DNA from: Pseudarthrobacter sp. fls2-241-R2A-127
GTDB lineage: Bacteria > Actinomycetota > Actinomycetes > Actinomycetales > Micrococcaceae
Length of the DNA stretch: 64,000 nt
Assembly: GCF_030209355.1 (NCBI RefSeq)
Contig: NZ_JARVSF010000009.1
Location: 186,001-250,000 of the forward strand
Direction of reading: 5' to 3'
The notes beneath the pieces are model-generated. The model had not been told where the DNA came from. It was given only the letters and a program-made list of their open reading frames with translations, and searched no databases. Below, piece by piece: positions 45,448 through 54,517 of the stretch. A program made the position numbers and the translations under genes. Every line of letters begins with the position of its first letter. Positions within the stretch are counted from its first letter, which is position 1.

Positions 45448-46642
45448 CGATTCCTCCAGGGATGACCTTCACCCGCCGCCCGGACAACTCTTCCGGAATA
45501 TCGGCGTCGACGGCGGCGGTCACCAGGACCTGTTCCGCGCCGGAGACTATAGCCGCCAGTTTACGCCGCCGCTGGACATCGAGTTCGGCAAAGACGTCGT
45601 CCAGGATGAGGATGGGAGCTGAACCTCCGGTGCGGGCATCATCGAGCATCACATAGTACGAGGCCAACCGCAGGGAGAGGCACATGGACCAGGTCTCTCC
45701 GTGGGAGGCATATCCCTTCGCGGGCGCCTGGCCGAGCGTGAGCTCCAGTTCGTCACGGTGCGGGCCGACGAGCGAAATGCCCCGTTCCAGTTCCTTCTTC
45801 CGTGATTCCGCGAAAGCCTGGATGTAGCGCTCCGTCAGCTGTTCGACGCTGAGAAGGCGCAGGTCCTCCTGTCCGGCGGACGAAACCCCCGCGGTGGTGC
45901 GCTGGGCATGGGCGGCCGGAACGCCGTCGTCGTCCATCTGGTTCTGGAGCGTTGAACGGTAGGTGGCATCCGCGGGCTTGGAAGCGTCAGTCAGCTCAGC
46001 GTAGGCACGGGCGAGGTGCGGACGAAGCCGTTCCACGAGTTCCAGCCGGGCGTGCAGCAGCTGCGCTCCAGCACGGGCCATGTGCTGGTCCCAGACATCC
46101 AGGGTGGCTTCATGGGCAGTGGTGAACCGTCCGGCCCGTGCTGATTTGAGCAGTGCGTTGCGCTGCTTCAGGACACGGTCGTAGTCGCTGCGGGTAGCTG
46201 CGTGGTGCGGGACCAGGCTGGCGAGCAGTTCATCCAGGAAACGCCGGCGGTGGGAGGGATCCCCCTTGACCAGTGCCAGGTCCTCGGGTGCGAAGAGGAC
46301 GGTCTGGCAGATGCCCAGCAGGTCCCGTGCACGGACCGGGTTGCTGCGGTTGATCCGGCCGCGGTTGGCCCGTCCGGCGTTGATTTCCAGCTCCAGCACC
46401 GTGGTCTGTTCTCCGCGGACCACGCGGGCCCGGACCAGTGCGCGCTCCGTGCCGAACCGGAGCAGGGGGCCGTCGGAACTGACACGGTGGGAGCTGAGCG
46501 TGGCCAGGTAGCCGATGGCCTCCATCAGGTTGGTCTTGCCGATGCCGTTGTATCCCACCAGGACGGTGACGCCCGGGCCCAGGCTGAGGTCAACCTGGGC
46601 GTAGCTGCGGAAATCTGTCAGTGAAAGATGTTCAAGGTACAC
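45437..46642 (-). CDS. recF: RecF recombination mediator
   Basis: A 401-residue SMC-like ATPase that helps load RecA at gaps. It starts MYLEHLSLTDFRSYAQVDL. Walker A is GYNGIGKTNLMEAI, the signature region is ETWSMCLSLRLASY, and Walker B is PILILDDVFAELD. Length and motif order are normal. GTG start; gnd lies 45 bp upstream and dciA overlaps downstream, so it is within the dnaN-gnd-recF-dciA series. Confidence 0.96.
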   Translation of the reverse strand: MYLEHLSLTDFRSYAQVDLSLGPGVTVLVGYNGIGKTNLMEAIGYLATLSSHRVSSDGPLLRFGTERALVRARVVRGEQTTVLELEINAGRANRGRINRSNPVRARDLLGICQTVLFAPEDLALVKGDPSHRRRFLDELLASLVPHHAATRSDYDRVLKQRNALLKSARAGRFTTAHEATLDVWDQHMARAGAQLLHARLELVERLRPHLARAYAELTDASKPADATYRSTLQNQMDDDGVPAAHAQRTTAGVSSAGQEDLRLLSVEQLTERYIQAFAESRKKELERGISLVGPHRDELELTLGQAPAKGYASHGETWSMCLSLRLASYYVMLDDARTGGSAPILILDDVFAELDVQRRRKLAAIVSGAEQVLVTAAVDADIPEELSGRRVKVIPGGIDEQ

Positions 46643-46687
46643 GCGGTGGTCGGCAATTCTGGAACCGGTGGTGGCTCCCGGTGGATG

Positions 46688-47572
46688 CTACTTGGCGGGA
46701 CGGGTTGCATGGCCGCCGAACTGGTGGCGCAGCGCAGAAACCATCTTCATTGCGGGGGACGTGTCCTCGCGGGACGCAAAACGGGCGAACAGGGCGGCCG
46801 TGATCGCCGGGGCCGGAACCGCATTGGCAATGGCTTCTTCGACTGTCCAGCGGCCCTCGCCCGAGTCTTCGACGTAGTCGTCGATGGACTCCAGGCCGGG
46901 ATCCTCATCCAGTGCTTTGACCATGAGGTCCAAGAGCCAGGAACGGACCACGGTTCCCTTTTGCCAAGCCCGGAAAGTGCCTGGCAGGTCCGTGACGATG
47001 TCCTTGGCGGCAAGCAGTTCGTATCCTTCGGCGTACGCCTGCATCAGGCCGTATTCGATTCCGTTGTGGACCATCTTGGCGTAGTGCCCCGCGCCGATTC
47101 CGCCAACGTGGACAAAGCTGTCAGCCCTGTCGCCCTCGGGCCGCAGCGCATCAAAGACCGGCATGGCGCGTTCAATGTCGCCGGCGTTGCCGCCCGCCAT
47201 CAAGCCATAGCCGTTCTGCAGGCCCCATACACCTCCGGAGACCCCGCAGTCGGCGAACCGGATGCCCTTGGCGGCAAGGTCCTCTCCGTGTTTCTGGTCT
47301 TCGGTAAACCGTGAGTTTCCGCCGTCGATCACCAGGTCGCCGGGTTCGAGTTTGCTGCCCAATTCGCTGATGACCGCGTCCGTGACGTGCCCGGCCGGGA
47401 CCATGACCCAGATGATCCTGGGCGCCGGGACAGCGGCGATCAGGTCATCGACGCTTGCGGCGTCCGTGACGTCGGGATTGCGGTCGTAGCCGGTGACCTC
47501 CACGCCACCCTTGCGCAGGCGTTCACGCATGTTGAAACCCATTTTGCCGAGGCCGATCAGTCCAATGTGCAT
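46688..47572 (-). CDS. gnd: 6-phosphogluconate dehydrogenase, decarboxylating (short, GndA-type)
   Basis: This 294-residue enzyme turns 6-phosphogluconate into ribulose 5-phosphate, CO2 and a reduced cofactor. The Rossmann motif is MHIGLIGLGKMGFNMRERL; VTGYDRNPDV, with Asp-Arg after the second strand, is compatible with NAD or NADP. The substrate motifs are VIDGGNS, DCGVSGGVWG and MVHNGIEYGLMQAYAEG. The short C-terminus is typical of the NAD-type family. The gene sits between dnaN and recF, a conserved actinobacterial arrangement. Confidence 0.95.
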   Translation of the reverse strand: MHIGLIGLGKMGFNMRERLRKGGVEVTGYDRNPDVTDAASVDDLIAAVPAPRIIWVMVPAGHVTDAVISELGSKLEPGDLVIDGGNSRFTEDQKHGEDLAAKGIRFADCGVSGGVWGLQNGYGLMAGGNAGDIERAMPVFDALRPEGDRADSFVHVGGIGAGHYAKMVHNGIEYGLMQAYAEGYELLAAKDIVTDLPGTFRAWQKGTVVRSWLLDLMVKALDEDPGLESIDDYVEDSGEGRWTVEEAIANAVPAPAITAALFARFASREDTSPAMKMVSALRHQFGGHATRPAK

Positions 47573-47688
47573 GGCGGAACTCTTTTCTGCGCTAGTGGGA
47601 GGAACGGAGTTGGCGGCGGGAGCCGATGGGTGGGGCCCCGTTGGCGAGGGCCCTGGCCGAGCTTGCGAGGCAAGGGAGGCGGCGGGGA

Positions 47689-48813
47689 CTAGTTGGGGAG
47701 GCGGACAGGCATGACCAGGTAGCGGTAGTCGTCCTGGTCTTCACCGTCGGCATCTGCCTGTGCCGTGATCATGGCGGGCTTGGGTGCCGTGGTGAACGAG
47801 AAGCGGACAAACTTGGTCTCGATGACGCTGAGGCCTTCGATCAGGTAGTGCGGGTTGAAGGCCACCGTAATGTCTTCCCCGGACAGCTGCGCCTCGAGTT
47901 CCTCGGAAGCCTGGGCGTCCTCGCCGGTACCGGCATCGAGGTTCAGCAACCCGTTGCTGAACGCCAGGCGGACCGGGGTGTTGCGTTCGGCGACGAGCGA
48001 TACGCGACGGACGGCCTCCACCAGTTCCTGGGTCTGGACTGTGGCGTGGATCGGCGTGGACTCCGGGAACAGGGACCGGATTTTCGGGTAATCACCGTCC
48101 ACCAGCAGGGACGTGGTGGTGCGTCCGCCGCTTTCGAATCCGATCAGCCGGCTGTCATCGTCGGACAGGGCGAGATTGATGTCGCCGCTGTTGCCGAGCG
48201 TTTTGGCTACTTCGTTGAGGGTCTTGGCCTTTACCAGGGCGCTGGTGGAAATGCCGGGAGTCACGGGTTTCCAGGGCACTTCGCGCATGGCAAGCCGGTA
48301 ACGGTCGGTGGCCAGGAGGGTGATCAGGTCATCCTCGATCTCCATCCTCACTCCGGTCAGGATGGGAAGGGTGTCGTCCTTGCTGGCAGCAATGATTACC
48401 TGGGAGACAGCCTGCGCGAAAGCGTCACCGGGCACCGTGCCGCTGATGGCGGGCAGGGCAGGCAGCGGCGGATACTCGGCCTCCGGCATGGTGGCCAGGT
48501 GGAAGCTGCTTCGACGGCAGGTGAGGGTGACCTTGTTGCCGTCGGTTTCGACGTCTACCGGTGCCGAGGGCAAGCTGCGGCAAATGTCGGCAAGCAGCCG
48601 GCCGGAAACCAGGATGGTTCCTTCGTCCCTGATGTCAGCGGCGATCTCCAGCCGTGCGGAGGTTTCGTAGTCAAAGCTCGAGAGGCTGACGGTTCCGGCT
48701 TCTGCCTTCAGGAGCAGGCCGGAAAGGACAGGCACCGGCGGCCGCGGAGACAACGAACGGGCTGTCCAGGTGACGGCTTCTGCCAGGACGTCCCGATCGA
48801 CTCTGAACTTCAC
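47689..48813 (-). CDS. dnaN: DNA polymerase III beta subunit (sliding clamp)
   Basis: The 374-residue clamp that holds the replicase on DNA. Three repeated clamp domains are visible; landmarks are MKFRVDRDVLAEAVTWTARSL at the start, FNPHYLIEGLSVI and the C-terminal YLVMPVRLPN, which lines the partner-binding pocket. GTG 48813 is chosen because homologues start MKFRV; the frame continuing to 48933 lies within oriC. It is the first gene left of oriC, with dnaA upstream. Confidence 0.97.
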   Translation of the reverse strand: MKFRVDRDVLAEAVTWTARSLSPRPPVPVLSGLLLKAEAGTVSLSSFDYETSARLEIAADIRDEGTILVSGRLLADICRSLPSAPVDVETDGNKVTLTCRRSSFHLATMPEAEYPPLPALPAISGTVPGDAFAQAVSQVIIAASKDDTLPILTGVRMEIEDDLITLLATDRYRLAMREVPWKPVTPGISTSALVKAKTLNEVAKTLGNSGDINLALSDDDSRLIGFESGGRTTTSLLVDGDYPKIRSLFPESTPIHATVQTQELVEAVRRVSLVAERNTPVRLAFSNGLLNLDAGTGEDAQASEELEAQLSGEDITVAFNPHYLIEGLSVIETKFVRFSFTTAPKPAMITAQADADGEDQDDYRYLVMPVRLPN

Positions 48814-49350
48814 GGAAGGGTGCCGCCTTTCATTGCTGCTGCCATGTAAACCCGGGAACTTCGCAGTGAAACTCCGGAAGATGTTGCGCGCACCTCCGGC
48901 GGTGCATGGTCCGTGCAGACGGAAACCACACAAAACCCAAGGATGGGAGCGCTGCTGACAGCTTAGCCGGAAGATCTGCGATTAACCCATCCCCGGGATC
49001 CCGGCCCGGCCCTTCCAGGGGCCGGAGGGCCCGTCCTGGTGAGGTGCGGATGGATCTTGTTGTTTGAGGGAATTCAATTTTTTGGGATTCGTAGTGTTAA
49101 TAACTGCTGTGGAAACTGTGGATAACCTGATCCTGGCCCACGTTTCCGGGGTTAAGCCCTGTTCACGGACTGTGCGTTACCTGGGTTTTAAACAGGGTGT
49201 GGATGGGGACAACGTTCAGGGCCATTTTTAACGATCCACAGACGCCTTAAGGGTTTTAAGCCCATTAACCGCGCTTGTCCCCTTAAGTATCCACAGGCTT
49301 ATCCACATGCCCCTGTTAATAAGGTATAGAGTGCGCGGCGCGGTGTGGAT
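48814..49350. other. oriC: oriC region between dnaA and dnaN
   Basis: A 537-bp gene-free gap. Two perfect DnaA boxes (TGTGGATAA 49117-49125, TTATCCACA 49299-49307), one with a single mismatch (49287-49295) and several weaker ones (49108, 49198, 49232, 49344) are seen. An AT-rich stretch at about 49068-49106 (with GAATTCAATTTTTTGG and GTTAATAACT) is the best unwinding-element candidate. The location matches known actinobacterial origins. The function is inferred from place and boxes. Confidence 0.85.
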
Positions 49351-50772
49351 TCAGGAGTCGCGCTGCTGCTGTTTGATCCTGTTGGTCAGTTCCGTCACCT
49401 GGTTGTAAATCACACGGCGTTCGGCCATCAGCTCACGGATCTTGCGGTCGGCATGGATCACCGTGGTGTGGTCACGGCCGCCGAGTTCCTGCCCGATCTT
49501 GGGCAGCGACATGTCCGTCAGCTCACGGCAGAGGTACATGGCGATCTGGCGGGCGGTGACCAGGGTCCGGGTGCGGGACTTGCTGCAGAGCTCTTCCATG
49601 CTGAGCTTGAAGTAGTCAGCCGTCTGCTGGAGGATCTGCGCGGAGGTGATTTCCTGCGCACCGTCATCGGTGATCAGGTCCTTCAGGACCATCTCGGCCA
49701 GCGCAACATCCACCGGCTGGCGGTTCAAGCTGGCGAAGGCGGTGACACGGATCAGGGCGCCCTCAAGCTCGCGGATGTTGCTGGATATCTTGGACGCGAT
49801 GTACTCCAGGGCGTCGTCGGGTGCCGACAGTCCCTCGCTGAGCGCCTTCTTCCGCAAGATCGCGATACGCGTTTCGAGTTCCGGCGGCTGAATGTCTGTC
49901 AGCAGTCCCCACTCGAACCGCGACTTCATCCGGTCCTCGAACCCGGCGAGCAGCTTGGGCGGCTGGTCCGAGGTAATGACCACCTGCTTGTTGTTGTTGT
50001 GCAGCGAGTTGAACGTGTGGAAGAACTCCTCCAGCGTCCGGTCCTTGCCCGCGAGGAACTGGATGTCATCGATCAGCAGGACGTCCACGTTGCGGTAGGT
50101 GGTTTTGAAGCTTGCGCCTTCGTCGTCCCGGATGGAGTTGATGAAGTCGTTGGTGAATTCTTCGGAATTGACGTACCGGACCCGGATGCCGCTGTAGAGC
50201 CGGCGCGCGTAGTGCCCGATCGCATGCAGGAGGTGGGTTTTGCCGAGGCCGGAGTCACCGTAGATGAACAGCGGGTTGTAGGCCTTGGCGGGCGCCTCGG
50301 CCACAGCGACGGCGGCCGCGTGGGCAAAGCGGTTGGAGGAACCAATCACGAAAGTGTCGAAAACGTATTTGGGGTTCAGCCGGCCGAATTCGTGTGAGGT
50401 GCTTGGCAGCATGGGCTGCGGCTTCTGTTCGATCAGCTGGTCCGGCGCATAGGCAGGTTCGACGACGGGCTCGGGCTCTTCGTGGATGGGCACCAGATCG
50501 GTGTCCACGTCGATGGCGCAGCGGATGTCCTCCGAAAAGACATTGTGCAGTGCATCGTCAAGGGCATCCTTGACCTGGGTCTGGAGCACTTCCCGGGTGA
50601 GTTCGTTGGGGACGGCCACCAGGAGGGTGGAACCGATCAGTCCTTGGGCCTGGGCGAGGATGACAAACCCCCGCTGGCGCGGCGAAACACGGTGGTCCTG
50701 TTCCAGCAGGCTGACAACCCGGCGCCAGGAACTTCCGACAGTATTGGCGTGGTTGGCTTCGTCTACTGTCAT
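49351..50772 (-). CDS. dnaA: Chromosomal replication initiator DnaA
   Basis: The 473-residue AAA+ initiator. Domain I is at the N-terminus, a short acidic/Pro domain II follows, and domain III carries Walker [18 protein letters not shown] and Walker [14 protein letters not shown] with [14 protein letters not shown]. Domain IV holds the DNA-binding signature [15 protein letters not shown]. The start is ATG 50772; a TTG directly before it (50775) is possible. GAGGG precedes. DnaA boxes lie on both sides of the gene. Confidence 0.98.
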   Translation of the reverse strand: MTVDEANHANTVGSSWRRVVSLLEQDHRVSPRQRGFVILAQAQGLIGSTLLVAVPNELTREVLQTQVKDALDDALHNVFSEDIRCAIDVDTDLVPIHEEPEPVVEPAYAPDQLIEQKPQPMLPSTSHEFGRLNPKYVFDTFVIGSSNRFAHAAAVAVAEAPAKAYNPLFIYGDSGLGKTHLLHAIGHYARRLYSGIRVRYVNSEEFTNDFINSIRDDEGASFKTTYRNVDVLLIDDIQFLAGKDRTLEEFFHTFNSLHNNNKQVVITSDQPPKLLAGFEDRMKSRFEWGLLTDIQPPELETRIAILRKKALSEGLSAPDDALEYIASKISSNIRELEGALIRVTAFASLNRQPVDVALAEMVLKDLITDDGAQEITSAQILQQTADYFKLSMEELCSKSRTRTLVTARQIAMYLCRELTDMSLPKIGQELGGRDHTTVIHADRKIRELMAERRVIYNQVTELTNRIKQQQRDS

Positions 50773-51239
50773 CAATCGGTTCCCTCAAAACTTGCTATGC
50801 CTGCATTGCTTGCAGCCCAAGTCCGGAACCAGGATGCTGGCCCAACTTAATCCACAGGGTTATGCACAGTCCGTGGATAATCGGCTACTGGGACACTCTA
50901 GGGGATCAAAAGCCTAGAAGATAGCTGGCTATCCGGCTGTGGATAATTACATGGTTGTGGTTCCCGAAACACCCCTGTGAGCCACTTCATCCACAGCCTG
51001 TTGGGGATAGTTAGGCACAGCTGGGGACAGCGTTGCAGGGGCGTCCCGGTTTGACTCCGGGCCTTGAATTGCCCTAACGTTGTGAAGTCCTTTGTGTCCG
51101 CTTTTTGGCCCCATCTGAACTTCCAGGCGCAGTGCGCTTGGGCAGCCGGGGGAAGCGTGCATATACAAAACTTAGCGTCGGCCAGTTCTTCCCCATACTG
51201 ATCGGGTGGGCGCACCTTTGATCCACTGGAGTAACTAAC
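50773..51239. other. dnaA-rpmH gap with DnaA boxes
   Basis: 467 bp without a gene. One perfect DnaA box (TGTGGATAA 50938-50946) and four with one mismatch (50848-50856, 50860-50868, 50872-50880, 50987-50995) lie in the left half, next to the dnaA start, fitting autoregulation of dnaA or an additional part of the origin. The right half must hold the rpmH promoter. Confidence 0.7.
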
Positions 51240-51377
51240 GTGAGCAAGCGGACTTTTCAGCCGAATAACCGCCGTCGAGCCAAGAAGCACGGCTTCCGCC
51301 TTCGTATGCGTACCCGTGCCGGCCGCGCCATCCTGGCAGCCCGTCGTGGCAAGGGCCGCACCGAGCTTTCGGCCTAA
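51240..51377 (+). CDS. rpmH: 50S ribosomal protein L34
   Basis: A 45-residue ribosomal protein, [20 protein letters not shown] to [16 protein letters not shown], matching L34 throughout. GTG start, with GGAG nine nt upstream. It starts the rightward operon rpmH-rnpA-yidD-yidC-jag-rsmG, divergent from dnaA. Confidence 0.98.
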   Translation: MSKRTFQPNNRRRAKKHGFRLRMRTRAGRAILAARRGKGRTELSA

Positions 51378-51417
51378 ATAACTGACTTGTCGGTAGAGAT
51401 CCCTTTGCGAGTTTAAG

Positions 51418-51828
51418 GTGCTGGCCGCCCGCAACCGCTTGAGGACTGCAACCGATTTTTCAACAACCGTACGTTCCGGTGTCCGCAATGGACGCCGGAA
51501 CGTAGTGTTATATGCGGCAGCCATCGCTGCCGACGAACCCAGCCGGATCGGGTTCATTGTTTCCAAGAGTGTAGGGAACGCCGTGGTCAGGAACCTCGTT
51601 AAGAGGAGACTGAGGGAAGCGGCTGCCGCCTCACTGCGCGAACACGCAACTGGACTAGCCATCGTGGTGCGGGCTCTGCCCGCGTCTTCGTCTGCCAGTT
51701 GGGAGCAGCTGCTGGCGGATTACAACGCAGCATTGGAAACAACGCAGAACCGGCTGGCCGGACGGCCGCCACGGCCTGCCGCCAAAGGTTCGGCCGATAC
51801 AACACGGGAGGGGACAACGCGTGCCTAA
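51418..51828 (+). CDS. rnpA: Ribonuclease P protein component
   Basis: This 136-residue basic protein binds the RNase P RNA and helps process tRNA 5' ends. Starting MLAARNRLRTATDFSTTVRSG, it carries the RNR signature SVGNAVVRNLVKRRLREAA and an extended C-terminal tail (RPPRPAAKGSADTTREG). GTG start with TTTAAG just before. It overlaps yidD by 8 nt. Confidence 0.96.
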   Translation: MLAARNRLRTATDFSTTVRSGVRNGRRNVVLYAAAIAADEPSRIGFIVSKSVGNAVVRNLVKRRLREAAAASLREHATGLAIVVRALPASSSASWEQLLADYNAALETTQNRLAGRPPRPAAKGSADTTREGTTRA

Positions 51829-52213
51829 CGCCACTGGCGTCGTCGCCCGTTTCCGGAACGTGACTGCCGCGGTGGCAACGTTCCTCTGGAACCTGCCCCG
51901 GAACATCCTGATTCTCCTGCTGATGGCATACCGCAAGGTGGTTTCTCCCTTGTACGGCCCCGTCTGCCGATTCTTCCCTTCATGCTCGGCCTATGCCCTT
52001 GAAGCGGTCACCGTCCACGGCGCCGTCAAGGGAAGCTGGCTCGCAGTCCGGCGCCTTGGCCACTGCCACCCATGGAATGCCGGCGGAGTGGACCACGTCC
52101 CCGCCGGCGGCCGGGAATGGCCCGCGGGCCGGACCCCCACAATTGTTGTGCTGAACAATCCGGACAAGTACCTGGTTGCTCGGACTGATGAAGAAGGCCG
52201 CAGTGCGGCCTGA
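51821..52213 (+). CDS. yidD: YidD membrane protein insertion efficiency factor
   Basis: This 130-residue protein has the YidD domain with the cysteine pattern YRKVVSPLYGPVCRFFPSCSAYALEAV and RRLGHCHPWNAGGVDHVP. It assists YidC/Sec in inserting membrane proteins. The N-terminus is amphipathic. GTG start 51821 within the rnpA end, preceded by GGGAGGGG; yidC follows 15 nt after. Confidence 0.95.
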   Translation: MPNATGVVARFRNVTAAVATFLWNLPRNILILLLMAYRKVVSPLYGPVCRFFPSCSAYALEAVTVHGAVKGSWLAVRRLGHCHPWNAGGVDHVPAGGREWPAGRTPTIVVLNNPDKYLVARTDEEGRSAA

Positions 52214-52228
52214 CGAATAGGGATAAGT

Positions 52229-53194
52229 ATGGACATCTTTGGAGCAATAATCGGCCCGTTCAAGTGGCTGGTTTCGTTCATCATGGTGGCGTTCCATGAC
52301 GGGCTGAGCAGCATTGGCATGCCTGCCGCGAACGGCTGGACCTGGACATTGGCCATCATCGGGCTGGTGCTGGTGATCCGCGCTGCCCTGATCCCGGTAT
52401 TCGTCAAGCAGATCAAGGCCCAGCGCGGCATGCAGTTGCTGCAGCCGGACCTGAAGAAACTCCAGGAAAAGTACAAGGGCAAGACCGACCAGCTGTCCCG
52501 CCAGGCCATGGCCCAGGAACAGATGGCCATGTACAAGAAGCACGGGACCAACCCGTTCTCCGCCTGCCTGCCCATGCTGATCCAGATGCCCTTCTTCTTC
52601 GCCCTGTTCCAGGTGCTTTCGGGCATTTCGCAGGCCAAGGACCAGGGTGCCGGCATTGGGGCCATGAGCCACGAGCAGGTTGTGGAGTTCGACGCTTCCA
52701 GCATCTTCGGCGCGCCCCTGTCTGCCGCTCTGCTGCACGGCGGTGCCGGGAACACGGCAGTGGTGGTGCTCTCGATCGTGATGATCCTGGCCATGACGGC
52801 CTCCCAGTTCATCACCCAGAAGCAGATCATGGCCAAGAACATGTCCGAAGAAGCCATGGCCAGCCCGTTCATGCGGCAGCAGAAGATGATGCTCTACATC
52901 CTGCCGGTGGTCTTCGGCGTGGGTGGCATCAACTTCCCCATCGGTGTCCTGATCTACTGGACCACCACCAACCTTTGGACCATGGGCCAGCAGTTCTTTG
53001 TGATCCGCCGCATGCCGACCCCGGGATCCCCCGCTGCCAAGGCCTTGGCCGAACGCCGTGCCGCCAAGGGCCTGCCGGCCCTGTCCGTCCTCACCGGCAA
53101 GCGGGATGAAGCAGCCGACGCCGCCGCGGCTGCCGCCCTGGAAGCCAAGGGACAGCGCGTCCAGCCCCAGCGTAAGAACAGGAAGAAGAAGTAA
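52229..53194 (+). CDS. yidC: Membrane protein insertase YidC
   Basis: A 321-residue insertase of the Oxa1/YidC family. Five membrane helices are visible. The substrate groove arginine is in LVIRAALIPVFVKQIKAQRGM, and the coiled hairpin LKKLQEKYKGKTDQLSRQAMAQEQMAMYKKHG and NPFSACLPMLIQMPFFFALF are characteristic. The C-terminal tail is Lys/Arg-rich (PQRKNRKKK) and may bind ribosomes. The stop TAA overlaps the next ATG by one base. Confidence 0.97.
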   Translation: MDIFGAIIGPFKWLVSFIMVAFHDGLSSIGMPAANGWTWTLAIIGLVLVIRAALIPVFVKQIKAQRGMQLLQPDLKKLQEKYKGKTDQLSRQAMAQEQMAMYKKHGTNPFSACLPMLIQMPFFFALFQVLSGISQAKDQGAGIGAMSHEQVVEFDASSIFGAPLSAALLHGGAGNTAVVVLSIVMILAMTASQFITQKQIMAKNMSEEAMASPFMRQQKMMLYILPVVFGVGGINFPIGVLIYWTTTNLWTMGQQFFVIRRMPTPGSPAAKALAERRAAKGLPALSVLTGKRDEAADAAAAAALEAKGQRVQPQRKNRKKK

Positions 53195-53757
53195 TGTCAG
53201 CCGAGAGCACAGAGCACGTCCTTTCCGAAGAAATCGCAGACCAGGACGAGTCTGTGAACCAGGACGCTTCCCCCAGCAAGTCTTCCGCCGCCAGCCGCCT
53301 CGAAGAAGAGGGCGATGTCGCTGCCGATTACCTGGAGGAACTGCTGGACATCGCTGACATCGACGGCGACATCGACATCGAGGTCCGTAACGGACGCACC
53401 TACATCTCGATTGTCGCGGAAGAAGAAACCGAAGGCCTCGAAGGCCTGGTAGGGGAAGACGGCGAGGTGCTTGAGGCCCTCCAGGAGCTCACCCGGCTGG
53501 CCGTACTGTCCGCCACGGAGAACCGCTCACGCCTTGTCCTGGACATCAACGGCTACCGGCAGGAACGCACCGGCCACCTGCAGAAGATTGCCGAGGACGC
53601 CGCAGCATCCGTCAGGGAAACCGGTAAGCCCGTTGCCCTCGAACCGATGAGTGCCTACGAACGCAAGATTGTGCACGACGCCGTGGCTGACCTCGGATTG
53701 GTCAGCGAGTCCGAGGGTGAAGGCTCCGGGCGCCACATTGTTGTTTCCGCAGACTAG
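53194..53757 (+). CDS. jag: Jag/KhpB-type R3H domain RNA-binding protein
   Basis: A 187-residue protein with an acidic N-terminal segment, then a KH-like domain (VAADYLEELLDIADIDGDIDIEVRNGRTYISIV) and a C-terminal R3H domain (PMSAYERKIVHDAVADLGLVSESEGEGSGRHIVV). Firmicute relatives (SpoIIIJ-associated Jag/KhpB) bind RNA and affect cell shape. It is encoded directly after yidC, coupled by TAATG, as is usual. Confidence 0.94.
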   Translation: MSAESTEHVLSEEIADQDESVNQDASPSKSSAASRLEEEGDVAADYLEELLDIADIDGDIDIEVRNGRTYISIVAEEETEGLEGLVGEDGEVLEALQELTRLAVLSATENRSRLVLDINGYRQERTGHLQKIAEDAAASVRETGKPVALEPMSAYERKIVHDAVADLGLVSESEGEGSGRHIVVSAD

Positions 53758-53777
53758 AGAATGCCAGCACGATAACC

Positions 53778-54428
53778 ATGGTTGATATCACGGCAGCAGA
53801 GCTTCGCGCTGCTGAGAAGATTTTTGGCGACCGCCTGGACCTGGCCAAGCGCTACGTGGAGCACCTGGCCACTTCCGGGACCGAGCGCGGGCTGATCGGA
53901 CCCCGCGAAGTTCCCCGCCTGTGGAGCCGCCATGTACTCAATTGCGCGGTCATCGAAAGTGAGATTGCGCAGGGAAGCCACGTTGCCGACGTCGGGAGCG
54001 GGGCAGGCCTGCCGGGTCTGTGCCTTGCCATCGCCCGCCCCGACCTGGAATTGACGCTCATTGAGCCCCTCGAGCGCAGGGTGATCTGGCTCCAGGAAGT
54101 GGTGGACGATCTCGGCCTGGACAACGTCACGGTCATGCGCACCAGGGCCGAGCTGGCGGTGGGGCACGTGGAAGCAGACGTGGTCACGGCCCGTGCCGTC
54201 TCGGCGCTGACCAACCTTGCGGGCCTGACCATTCCGCTCCTCGCAGGGCACGGTGAAGTGGTTGCCATTAAGGGCCGCAGCGCCGGTGAGGAAATTGAAA
54301 AGGCGGCGAAAGTCATTCGCAAGCTTGGAGGGGTGAAGACTTCGGTGGTCACCGTCGGTGACAACCTCCTCGAAGAGCCCACCACTGTGGTGCGCATCGT
54401 AGTGAACAAGTCCCAAAAGAAGTCCTAA
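53778..54428 (+). CDS. rsmG: 16S rRNA (guanine-N7) methyltransferase RsmG
   Basis: A 216-residue SAM-dependent enzyme that methylates G527 of 16S rRNA (E. coli numbering). The SAM site is HVADVGSGAGLPGLCLAIARPDLELTLIEPLERRVIWL; other family blocks are PREVPRLWSRHVLNCAVI, VVTARAVSAL and AIKGRSAGEEIEKA. The start is ATG 53778, 20 nt after jag, with only a weak ribosome site. It precedes parA. Confidence 0.96.
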   Translation: MVDITAAELRAAEKIFGDRLDLAKRYVEHLATSGTERGLIGPREVPRLWSRHVLNCAVIESEIAQGSHVADVGSGAGLPGLCLAIARPDLELTLIEPLERRVIWLQEVVDDLGLDNVTVMRTRAELAVGHVEADVVTARAVSALTNLAGLTIPLLAGHGEVVAIKGRSAGEEIEKAAKVIRKLGGVKTSVVTVGDNLLEEPTTVVRIVVNKSQKKS

Positions 54429-54517
54429 AGTGGGCCTGCTGACGGTAGTCAGACGGGTGGAGCAGTTAGGCTAGACAACGGCAGCAAAATTGGCTGAACG
54501 AGAGTGAGTGTGCCCTA